A DNA stretch of 64,000 nucleotides from Candidatus Dormiibacterota bacterium. Its GTDB lineage: Bacteria; Chloroflexota; Dormibacteria; Dormibacterales; Dormibacteraceae. The position numbers and the translations under genes were made by a program. The stretch lies in the NCBI GenBank assembly GCA_003139695.1, contig PLJM01000006.1:372001-436000 (forward strand). Direction: 5' to 3'. This document shows positions 36,227 through 44,124 of the stretch, piece by piece (the first letter of the stretch is position 1; each line of letters begins with the position of its first letter). The notes beneath the pieces are model-generated. The model saw only the letters and a program-made list of their open reading frames with translations. It had not been told where the DNA came from and did not search any database.

Positions 36227-37605
36227 ATTTCCAACACGTGATTCGCCGCTTTGATCAGCTCAGGCCCGTGCGTGTCGTCGCGCGCGAAGATGCGGAACAG
36301 CGCCATCCGCGCCGGCAGGCGCTTGAACAGGTCGAGGACCCGGCTCTGCTGGTAGCGGTCCTCCAAAGGCTCATATATAAGGATGTCGGCGGTCTCGGTC
36401 ATCGGGTTGAAAGCGCGTGACTCCTGGGCGGCGACGTCAACCTCGAACTCGATGCCGCGCAAGCGCTGCGGCAATCTCTCACGTATGTGAGCCGCGAACT
36501 CCTCGCGCGTCACGCTGAGCGCTCCGCTGGGGATCTCTCGCGCGTCGGTAAGGCCCTGGTAGATGAGCTTCCACTTGAGCTTGCGGGCGACGACCTCCGC
36601 CCAGGCCCGCCCGAGCTCCCGCCGCCGGGCGTCTCCCTCGCCGGCCGCCCAGCGATCCACCTCGGACAGCAGCGACCATTCGGTCAGCCCCTGGTAGCGG
36701 TCCATCCGTTCCAGCGGATTGCCACCCAGCACAAGGTCCAGGGTCGGACGGAAAACCTCTCGGAGCTGCAGGTCGATGCGCCGAACGGTCCGGTGGAAAT
36801 AGACCTGGGAATAAAGGTAGAGGCGGGCATTCAGAAACATGTACAGCGCTTCGGCCGCATGGGCGTGAAGCGCCAGGCCTCGTTCGGAGATAAAGGAGTA
36901 GTGGATGATCCGCTGCACGTCGACCGGCCCGACGGCAACCCCGCATATATAAGAGTCGCGAGGGACGTAATCCATGTTGTCGGCCGAATAGGCGCCGACC
37001 ATGGCGGGCTTCAAAGCAGCCAGCCAGTGTGGAGCGTTGAAACCCTCCAGCTCGGCCGACGATATGAGATACGCGACCCAGCTGGGATCGATGCGCTCCC
37101 CCGGCTCGAAGTCGGCGCCGGGCGAAGCGCCAAGTGCGCTGACGAGCGGAGCCAGTGGACCTGTTACCAGCGAGCGGCCGATCACCTCGTGATCGATTCC
37201 CCACGTGTCGAGGTAATTTTCGTCGAAGAAGTGCCCGAACGGACCATGCCCCACGTCATGGAGCAGCCCTGCGATGCGCATGGTCTCCTCGACCAACCCA
37301 ACCGAAGGCGTGTCCTTGCAGCTGGCGCTGAGAGTCGGGTGCAGGTGATGCGCCCACTCGCCGGCCAGGTGCATCGCGCCAAGCGCGTGCTGGAAGCGCG
37401 AGTGTTCCGCGGTCGCAAAGACCCACCACGCGCTCTGCAGTTGGTGAATGCGACGAAGTCGCTGCAACCACGCTCCGTCCAGGAGGTCCTGCTCGGCAGC
37501 GTCGCCAGGCACCCCGCCCGGCCCGCCCTTCGTGATGCGAAGGTATCGATAGATGGGGTCGCTTGAAAGGTTGACTCGGGAGTATTCGAGCGGAGCGCCG
37601 GTCAC
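36223..37605 (-). CDS. HD domain phosphohydrolase, dNTPase/SAMHD1-like
   Basis: 460 residues. HD-domain metal ligands appear in order: His in 'ATAEHSRFQHALGAMHLA', the HD pair in 'RIAGLLHDVGHGPFGHFFDE' and a later Asp in 'AYSADNMDYVPRDS'. The preceding 'LRRIHQLQSAWWVF' is like the substrate loop of dGTPase/SAMHD1 relatives. Expected activity is phosphate-ester hydrolysis of (d)NTPs or nucleotides; the specific substrate is unknown. GTG start, 39 bases from the divergent DUF309 gene. The stop codon lies inside a module A hairpin arm. Confidence 0.9.
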   Translation of the reverse strand: MTGAPLEYSRVNLSSDPIYRYLRITKGGPGGVPGDAAEQDLLDGAWLQRLRRIHQLQSAWWVFATAEHSRFQHALGAMHLAGEWAHHLHPTLSASCKDTPSVGLVEETMRIAGLLHDVGHGPFGHFFDENYLDTWGIDHEVIGRSLVTGPLAPLVSALGASPGADFEPGERIDPSWVAYLISSAELEGFNAPHWLAALKPAMVGAYSADNMDYVPRDSYICGVAVGPVDVQRIIHYSFISERGLALHAHAAEALYMFLNARLYLYSQVYFHRTVRRIDLQLREVFRPTLDLVLGGNPLERMDRYQGLTEWSLLSEVDRWAAGEGDARRRELGRAWAEVVARKLKWKLIYQGLTDAREIPSGALSVTREEFAAHIRERLPQRLRGIEFEVDVAAQESRAFNPMTETADILIYEPLEDRYQQSRVLDLFKRLPARMALFRIFARDDTHGPELIKAANHVLEI

Positions 37606-37644
37606 TGACCGATTATCGCGGGCTGGTCAACAGGCCATCAACAG

Positions 37645-37992
37645 TTGACGACTGGACTCGCGGAAGGGATCGAGCTCTTCAACCTTGGTCGCTACTGGGA
37701 AGCGCACGAGGCCTGGGAGCGCGATTGGATGCCAGACCGCAAAGGGCCCGACTCGGGCTTCTACAAAGGATTGATCCAGGTCGCGGCCGGCTGCCTTCAT
37801 TACTCTCGCCGAAACCGGCGAGGCGCTACGAACAAATGGAAGAGCGGCGCCGACTACCTTCGGCCTTACCTGCCGTCGCACCGAGGGGTGCGCCTTCAAC
37901 CGTTGGTCGACACCGTGGACGGATATGTACGGGCGACCGGCGGACCGACCTGGCCGAATCTCGTGATGCCAATAATCAGAACGAAATCCTGA
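37645..37992 (+). CDS. DUF309 family protein
   Basis: 115 residues from TTG ('TTGLAEGIELFNLGRYWEAH'). The DUF309 signature is clear: 'FNLGRYWEAHEAWERDW', then 'FYKGLIQVAAGCLHYSR' and 'RGATNKWKSGADYLRPYLP'. The fold is a small helical bundle with a possible metal site formed by the EAHE motif and the later His. Function is unestablished in the family. It is followed by 127 bases with two palindromes and no gene. Confidence 0.85.
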   Translation: MTTGLAEGIELFNLGRYWEAHEAWERDWMPDRKGPDSGFYKGLIQVAAGCLHYSRRNRRGATNKWKSGADYLRPYLPSHRGVRLQPLVDTVDGYVRATGGPTWPNLVMPIIRTKS

Positions 37993-38003
37993 CAAAGCGG
38001 CTA

Positions 38004-38105
38004 GGCCGGGTTTACCCCGGCCGACACCCAAGCGTTCCCCTTCCAAGCTCCACTCAGTGTGGCCCAGGAGAGGTGGGGGTACCGCGGGGGAGGACAGCTG
38101 TCCTC
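38004..38105. repeat. Intergenic palindromes downstream of DUF309
   Basis: Module C again, GGCCGGG-tttac-CCCGGCC at 38004-38022, lying 12 bases after the DUF309 stop. A second perfect 16-base palindrome, GAGGACAGCTGTCCTC, lies at 38090-38105 next to the end of the minus-strand gene. The gap 37993-38119 is convergent and carries nothing else I can support. Confidence 0.6.
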
Positions 38106-38119
38106 ACCCGCGCCTTCGA

Positions 38120-39109
38120 TCACGAGTAAGGAGGGAAGCGGCGGCCGGCAGCCGATTCGATCAGGCCTCCGTGTCCGAGCCGCAACAGGTCACCGGCGTC
38201 CGCGCGGCCGTATGCGAAGACGAATGGGAGCAGGAGGTCGAGAGAGCTCGATCGGCCAAAGCCCGCGCATGACGCGACGCCAACGACAGCCGCATCGTCG
38301 AGCCTCCCCAACCACAGCATGCTGCCGGGGTGCATCGGTGCGCCAAGCTGGAGCAGCTGCCCGCCCGCGTTGGTGAGCTCGGCATACGCAGGGTCCAGAG
38401 GATCGATGGCGGAGGCCCCCGCAAACAGCACGAGCTGAGCACCCAACGCCGTCGCTTCGCGGTAAGCGGAGGCCACTGCTTCGCCGGTGCGAGCAACCTC
38501 GCGGACGCCGATCAACTCCGCCCCGTACCAGCCGAGCTTCGCCGTGACCGCGGCACGAAACAGGTCGCGCGCCTTGGGCTTGAGGCGCTCGGTAGCGACT
38601 ACGAAGGTGCGCAGCGGCATGAAGGGCAGCAGCTCGATGACGGGGCCTTTCTCGCGGCAGATCTGTTCGACCGCGGCGAGCAGATTGCCCGGGACGGCGA
38701 CCGGGGTGACCTTGCATCCGGCGACCTCTTCGCCCTCGGCCACGGCCTGGCCGTCCATCAGCGTGAACACCGAGATGTAGCCGAGCGCGTTGATGGCGTC
38801 GACGAGGTCCGCGCGCACGCGCACCAACCCGCGACGCGTGGCTGTGAGGCGCGTCTGGCTCTGCACTGGCGGCTGCGACTCGAGGCCGGGGCTCAACAGC
38901 GCGGCCGCCAGCCGCTGAGCGGCAACGTCTTCGTGCACGTCACCAGCCTCGAGCTCGACCACGTGCACACCGCCCGCCGACCGGACCCTCGCCAGGTGCT
39001 CGACGGTCAGCACGGTGCCCTTGCGAAGGTCCGGCCCAAGGTCATGGACCAGCACCCGGCCGACCACGTCCTCTGCCCTGGCCTCTGAGCCAAGTCGGTG
39101 AGCCTTCAT
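38120..39109 (-). CDS. Molybdopterin-binding (MoaB/MoeA-like) domain protein
   Basis: About 329 residues from ATG 39109, which begins 'KAHRLGSEARAEDVVGRVLV'; the frame is open 39 bases further. The N-terminal part resembles a SAF or MoeA-like entry, with 'RKGTVLTVEHLARVR' and 'GVHVVELEAGDVHEDVAAQR'. The C-terminal half carries the MPT-binding style 'AQLVLFAGASAIDPLDPA'. The family is annotated as molybdopterin biosynthesis-like, but no moa/mog genes are nearby and some relatives have unrelated roles. Divergent from cysS with a 50-base gap. Confidence 0.65.
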   Translation of the reverse strand: MKAHRLGSEARAEDVVGRVLVHDLGPDLRKGTVLTVEHLARVRSAGGVHVVELEAGDVHEDVAAQRLAAALLSPGLESQPPVQSQTRLTATRRGLVRVRADLVDAINALGYISVFTLMDGQAVAEGEEVAGCKVTPVAVPGNLLAAVEQICREKGPVIELLPFMPLRTFVVATERLKPKARDLFRAAVTAKLGWYGAELIGVREVARTGEAVASAYREATALGAQLVLFAGASAIDPLDPAYAELTNAGGQLLQLGAPMHPGSMLWLGRLDDAAVVGVASCAGFGRSSSLDLLLPFVFAYGRADAGDLLRLGHGGLIESAAGRRFPPYS

Positions 39110-39124
39110 TACTGGCAGCTTAGT

Positions 39125-39149
39125 GTCGAGCGTTCCGGAGTGGGACACT
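39125..39149. repeat. 25-bp motif shared with the purD 3' end
   Basis: The segment from GTCGAGC to GGACACT differs from 19764-19787 by one inserted base and two substitutions. It also has a weak inverted character (AGTGTC at 39122-39127, GACACT at 39144-39149). It lies in the 50-base divergent gap before cysS, where promoters are expected. Two copies 19 kb apart may reflect a dispersed regulatory site or repeat. Confidence 0.4.
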
Positions 39150-39159
39150 CCGATTTGGA

Positions 39160-40617
39160 ATGGGCGAGCCTGCGCCGGTCCGGCTTTACAACACGTTCAC
39201 GCGGACCAAGGAAACGCTGGTCCCGGCAACGCCGGGCATCGTGCGGATGTACTCGTGCGGACCGACTGTGTATCGCTACGTCCACGTCGGCAACCTGCGG
39301 ACTTTCATGCTTCCCGACCTTTTATCCAGGACGCTCGAATACCTCGGCTACGAAATCGAGCGGGTGATGAACATCACCGACGTCGGCCACCTCACCGACG
39401 ACACCTTCGACCGCGGCGAGGACAAGATGTTGGTGTCCGCGCGTCTCGAAAAGAAGTCGCCCGAGGAAATTGCGGCGTTCTACACCGAGGCCTTCATGCA
39501 CGATGCGGCGAGCGTCAACATCCGGCCTGCGGCTCACTACCCGCGCGCAAGCGACTACGTCCCCCAGATGATCGAGCTCATCACCAAGCTGATCGAAAAG
39601 GGACACGCGTACGAGGTCGGCGGGACCATCTATTACGACATCGCGAGCTTCACCGCCTACGGCAAACTCTCGCGCAACACCACCGACAAGCTTCTCGCCG
39701 GCGCGCGCGGTGAGGTCGATCCGCGAAAGCGCCACCCCGGCGACTTCACGCTCTGGAAAGCAGCCGGGGCGCATCGACTCCAGGTCTGGCCCAGCCCCTG
39801 GGGCCCTGGCTTTCCCGGGTGGCATATCGAATGCTCAGCCATGTCGATGTCGCTTCTCGGCGCTCGATTTGACATCCACACAGGCGGTGCCGACAACGTC
39901 TTCCCGCACCATGAGGCAGAGATCGCGCAATCGGAAGGAGTGACCGGCCACCGTGTGGTGAGCCTCTGGCTTCACGCAGGACTGCTGATGCTGGCCGGTT
40001 CTCGAATGGCCAAGTCTGCCGGCAACTTCTTTCGAATCCGAGAGCTCGAAGACCAGGGGTTCGACCCGCTGGCCTTTCGCTACCTCGCGCTGCAGGCCAA
40101 GTACCGCACCAAGCTGAACTTCAGCGAAGACGGCCTCGCGGGCGCCGATCGAGCGCTGCGAAACCTCAGAGAGCGCCTTCAGGAATGGTCCGCCGAGAGC
40201 AGTGAAACCGCCGGTGACTCCGATGCAGCCGCGGCCTTTGAGGCGCGGTTCAGGTCCGCGATCGCAGACGACCTTGACCTGCCTGCAGCGATGGCCCTCG
40301 TCTCTGAGCTCACCCGCTCCGCGATCGCTCGGCCAGATAAAGCCACGCTGCTGCGGCGGTGGGATCGCGTGCTGGGTCTCGACCTCGACCGATCTGTGCC
40401 GGACCTCGAGCTGCCGGCTGGGGCGGCGAATTTGTTGGAAGCCCGCGAACGAGCGCGAGACGCCAAGGATTTTGCGCGAGCGGACCAACTTCGGGACGAG
40501 CTCGCCGCCGCCGGCGTCGTTGTCACCGACACCCCCGAAGGGCAACGGTGGAAAGTCCAGGTCGGAAAGCAACGGGATCGGACCTCGCGGCCCGGGCCCG
40601 CCCCTACTACCCCCTAG
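39160..40617 (+). CDS. cysS: Cysteinyl-tRNA synthetase
   Basis: Charges tRNA-Cys. 485 residues with class I features: 'YSCGPTVYRYVHVGNLRTF' holds one zinc Cys and the HIGH-type HVGN. Zinc ligands follow in 'GWHIECSAMSMSLLG' and 'FPHHEAEIAQSEG'. The KMSKS loop is 'MAKSAGNFFRIRELE'. The C-terminal DALR-like helical part ends in a basic tail. The mycothiol ligase MshC is related but shorter and lacks this C-terminal region. ATG start, divergent from the molybdopterin-like gene. Confidence 0.96.
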   Translation: MGEPAPVRLYNTFTRTKETLVPATPGIVRMYSCGPTVYRYVHVGNLRTFMLPDLLSRTLEYLGYEIERVMNITDVGHLTDDTFDRGEDKMLVSARLEKKSPEEIAAFYTEAFMHDAASVNIRPAAHYPRASDYVPQMIELITKLIEKGHAYEVGGTIYYDIASFTAYGKLSRNTTDKLLAGARGEVDPRKRHPGDFTLWKAAGAHRLQVWPSPWGPGFPGWHIECSAMSMSLLGARFDIHTGGADNVFPHHEAEIAQSEGVTGHRVVSLWLHAGLLMLAGSRMAKSAGNFFRIRELEDQGFDPLAFRYLALQAKYRTKLNFSEDGLAGADRALRNLRERLQEWSAESSETAGDSDAAAAFEARFRSAIADDLDLPAAMALVSELTRSAIARPDKATLLRRWDRVLGLDLDRSVPDLELPAGAANLLEARERARDAKDFARADQLRDELAAAGVVVTDTPEGQRWKVQVGKQRDRTSRPGPAPTTP

Positions 40618-40731
40618 TCTCCGGCGCCGACCGACAAAGGGACAGCCGGGTCCCCCCAACTACCCATTTTTGGGCAAGCCAAGAGTCCCCTTGACTACGA
40701 ACGCATGTTCGGCTAACGTCCCTAGACATCC

Positions 40732-43013
40732 ATGCCCACATTTCCCGCCTTCGTCCCAGCCAACTTCCAGGGGGACGTGACCCTCGACCACGTGATCCCG
40801 GCGTCCGACGCGAGATTCTCGCCCCTGCCGGATGATCTCCGGCCCGAGCTCGCCCGTGCGCTTGCGGTGCGTGGCGTCGAACGGCTCTACTCCCACCAAG
40901 CTGACGCATACAACGCCGTCCGCCGGGCCGGCACCTGGTGGTGGTGACGCCGACAGCGAGTGGAAAAACCCTCTGTTACAACCTGCCGGTCCTTCAGCGT
41001 CTCCTGGAGCAGCCGGACAGGCGGGCCCTTTATATGTTCCCGACCAAGGCGCTGGCGCAAGACCAGCTGGCGGAGCTTAGCGCGCTCAAGCACGGCCTGC
41101 CCATCGATCTCCGCGTCGACACGTACGACGGGGATACGTCACCCGGGCGCCGCACGGCCATACGCGAGGGCGGGCATGTCGTCATGACCAATCCCGACAT
41201 GCTGCACGCGGGCCTGCTCCCACATCACACGCGCTGGCGAAGACTTTTTTCGAGTCTCGACTTCGTCGTGATCGACGAGCTGCACATGTACCGCGGTCTC
41301 TTCGGCAGCCAGGTCGCCAACGTCATCCGGCGCCTCAAACGAATCTGTGCTTTTTACGGATCGAATCCGACCTTCATCTGCACGTCCGCGACGATCGCCA
41401 ATCCGCTGCAGCTCGCCCAGAAATTGCTGGAGGAGGAGAACATCGAGCTGGTGGAGCGCAATGGCGCGTCACGCGGCGAGCGCCGGCTCATCTTCTATAA
41501 CCCGCCACTGCTCAATCGCGAGATGGGCGTGCGCCGCAGCTCAATGCTAGAGGCGCGTCGTATCGCGGCGCCATGGATCCGCGGCGGGGTGCAGACAATC
41601 GTTTTCTGCCGCAGCCGCCTGCAGGTCGAGGTGATGCTCAGCTACCTCCGACAGGACCTCGCGCCGCGCCTCGACGCTGCGCAGCGCGTGCGCGGCTATC
41701 GATCGGGATACCTGCCGTTGCATCGCAGGGAGATCGAGGCCGGCCTGCGCAGCGGAGAGATCACCAGCGTGGTCAGCACCAACGCGCTCGAGCTGGGGAT
41801 CGACATCGGCAGCCTGCAGACGGCGATCCTGGTCGGCTACCCGGGCACCATCGCATCCACCTGGCAGCAGCTGGGCCGAGCCGGGCGGCGATCCGGCTCT
41901 GTGGGTGTCTTCGTGGCGTCGAGCTCGCCACTCGACCAGTTCATCGTTCGACACCCTGAATACTTCCTCAGCTCCGATCCGGAGGAAGGCCTCATCGACC
42001 CTGACAACCTGCTGCTCCTGGCGGGCCACCTCCAAGCCGGCCTGTTCGAGCTGCCTTTCGAGGACCAGGAGCGCCTCGGACGCGCCGACGTCCGCGAGCT
42101 GCTCGAGCTGTTCGAAGAGGATGGTTCCGCTTCGCGCTCGGGAGGCCGTTGGTTCTGGAGCCGGCAGGCTTTCCCGGCGGACGAGATCCACCTCCGGCGC
42201 ATCGCAGCGGACAACGTGGTGATCATCGACACGTCGCCGCCACGACCCAAGGTCATCGGCGAGATGGATCAATTCACCGCGCCTGTCCTGCTGCACGAGG
42301 AGGCGGTCTACCTCCACGAAGGTGCGCAGTACCACGTCGAGCGCCTGGACTGGGAGGAGAAGAAGGCTTACGTCCACCCGGTCGAGGTCGATTACTACAC
42401 GGACGCGCTTGCGGCGGTCACCGTGCAGGTGCTCGACACGTTTGCCGGTCCTGAGGGCCAGGGCCTGTCACGAAGTCACGGCGAGTTGAAGATCACCGCA
42501 CTCGCCAGCATGTTCAAGAAGATTCGCTTCCACACGCACGAGAACATCGGGTCGGGTCCCATCCACCTGCCGGAGCAGACGCTGCACACCACCGGTTACT
42601 GGATCACCGTCGACGAAGACCTGTGGCGCACGCTGGGTCGCGAGACCCTCGAAGCAGGATTGCAAGGGATGGCGCACACCTTGCGTCACGTCGCGAGCCT
42701 GCGATTGATGTGCGATCCTCGCGACCTTGGCGCGGTCGCGGAGGTGCGCTCCGTGACCACGCGCCTGCCGACGGTGACCGTCTACGAGATGTATCCGGGG
42801 GGCGTCGGTTACTCGGCCCGCATGTTCGAGCTGCACCGAGAGCTCCTCGAGCAAGGCGCGGCGCTCGTGCATGACTGCCCATGCCTCGCCGGTTGTCCGT
42901 CCTGCATCGGACCGCTGCATCTCGTGGAAGGAGCCAAGGAAGCATGTCTGCGACTCCTGGAGGCCGGCGCCCGACGCCGGTCTCCTACCTCCGCGAGCGC
43001 CTTACCCGTCTAG
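40732..43013 (+). CDS. DEAD/DEAH-box helicase with C-terminal DUF1998 (MrfA/YprA-like), frameshifted
   Basis: ATP-dependent DNA helicase, probably for DNA repair. The first 65 codons (40732-40926, ending 'LYSHQADAYNAVRR') carry the Q-motif region. The rest, in the next frame from about 40938, begins 'VVVTPTASGKTLCYNLPVLQ' (Walker A) and continues with 'DFVVIDELHMYRGLFGS' (DEVH box), 'LELGIDIGSLQTAILVGYPG' and a C-terminal cysteine cluster 'CPCLAGCPSCIGPLH', as in MrfA. Restoring one G in the GGG at 40925-40927 joins the frames. Either a real inactivating deletion or an error. The mrfB-like gene overlaps its 3' end. Confidence 0.88.
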
Positions 43014-44095
43014 GCGCGCCGCCGCGGCCGCGACCCACGGTCGAGCGCGCTAGACCGCGCGGGTTCGAGGTCGTCGGCACTCCTTACGGCGACGCTCTCC
43101 TGCGACAGGACGTGATCCCGCTGCCGACGCTCGACCCAGACCCCGGCTCCGTTGCATACATCGACACCGAGACGACAGGCTTATCCGGCGGGGCGGGAAC
43201 CTATGTCTTCGCTGCCGCTGTCGCACGGCCCATCGACTGTGGGCTGCGAGTCGCACAGGTGTTTCTCCCACAGCCAGGCATGGAAGCCGCGTTCCTGCAT
43301 GCGCTGCAGGCCGAGATCCAGCCGGCCCAGGCGGTGGCCACCTTCAATGGCAGCTCGTTCGACCTCCCTGTGCTGCGGACGCGGTGGGTGATGGCTCGCA
43401 TGCCCGGGGAGCTGGCCTGCCCGCCGCACGTGGACCTGCTCACCCTGGTCAGGGCCCTGTACCGCCATCGACTCGAGAGCTGCAACCTGCGCTCGGTCGA
43501 GGAGCGGCTGCTCGGATACGAGCGCGATGACCCCATCGACAGCGCGCTGGTGCCTGACGCTTACTTCGAGTATCTCCGTCATGACATCAGCCCAGTGCTC
43601 GAGGCGGCGCTCGAGCACAACCGCCTCGACGTAATCAGCCTCGTTCACCTACACTCCCGTCTTCTTGCCCGCCTCCGAGGCGGGGATGCAGGCATGGACG
43701 CCGCTGATTGGCTGGCGCTCGGGCGCCATCGATTTCGACGAGGCGCGCGGGCGGACGGTTGGCGGGCGCTGCGAAACGCGACTGCCTTCGCCAAGGGTGA
43801 GGCGTCGGCAACGGCCGGGCTCTTGCTCAGCCGCCGCCTCGTGCGCCGCGGTTCTATCGGGGCCGCGGACAGGTTGCTGAATTGGTTGGAGTCGCGCGTG
43901 ACGGAGGACATGCGGGTTCCGATTGCACGCGCTCGCCTCCTCGAGTGGCGAAAGCGCGACCCATTCGCAGCCTTGAGCGTGGTCGAGGGAGCGCGCCGGC
44001 GAATGCCGGATGAGGCGGAGATGCTCGAATCGCGACTGATGAGGTTGCGCCGAAAAGTCAAGAAGCGCTCGACCGCCAGCCTGCCTTTTGCCTGA
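42944..44095 (+). CDS. RNase H-like exonuclease, MrfB/YprB-like
   Basis: 383 residues from ATG 42944, which overlaps the helicase end by 70 bases in another frame. The DnaQ-like exonuclease core has 'SVAYIDTETTGLSGGAGTYV' (Asp-Glu of ExoI), 'AVATFNGSSFDLPVLRTRW' (ExoII Asp) and 'ALEHNRLDVISLVHLHSRLL' (ExoIII His-Asp), so all catalytic acids are present. A helical, TPR-like C-terminus follows. In Bacillus subtilis MrfA (helicase) and MrfB (exonuclease) form a mitomycin C repair pair; the same gene order here supports that role. Confidence 0.85.
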   Translation: MSATPGGRRPTPVSYLRERLTRLGAPPRPRPTVERARPRGFEVVGTPYGDALLRQDVIPLPTLDPDPGSVAYIDTETTGLSGGAGTYVFAAAVARPIDCGLRVAQVFLPQPGMEAAFLHALQAEIQPAQAVATFNGSSFDLPVLRTRWVMARMPGELACPPHVDLLTLVRALYRHRLESCNLRSVEERLLGYERDDPIDSALVPDAYFEYLRHDISPVLEAALEHNRLDVISLVHLHSRLLARLRGGDAGMDAADWLALGRHRFRRGARADGWRALRNATAFAKGEASATAGLLLSRRLVRRGSIGAADRLLNWLESRVTEDMRVPIARARLLEWRKRDPFAALSVVEGARRRMPDEAEMLESRLMRLRRKVKKRSTASLPFA

Positions 44096-44124
44096 GTTAC
44101 GCCCGCCCGCGGATGCGGACTTTG

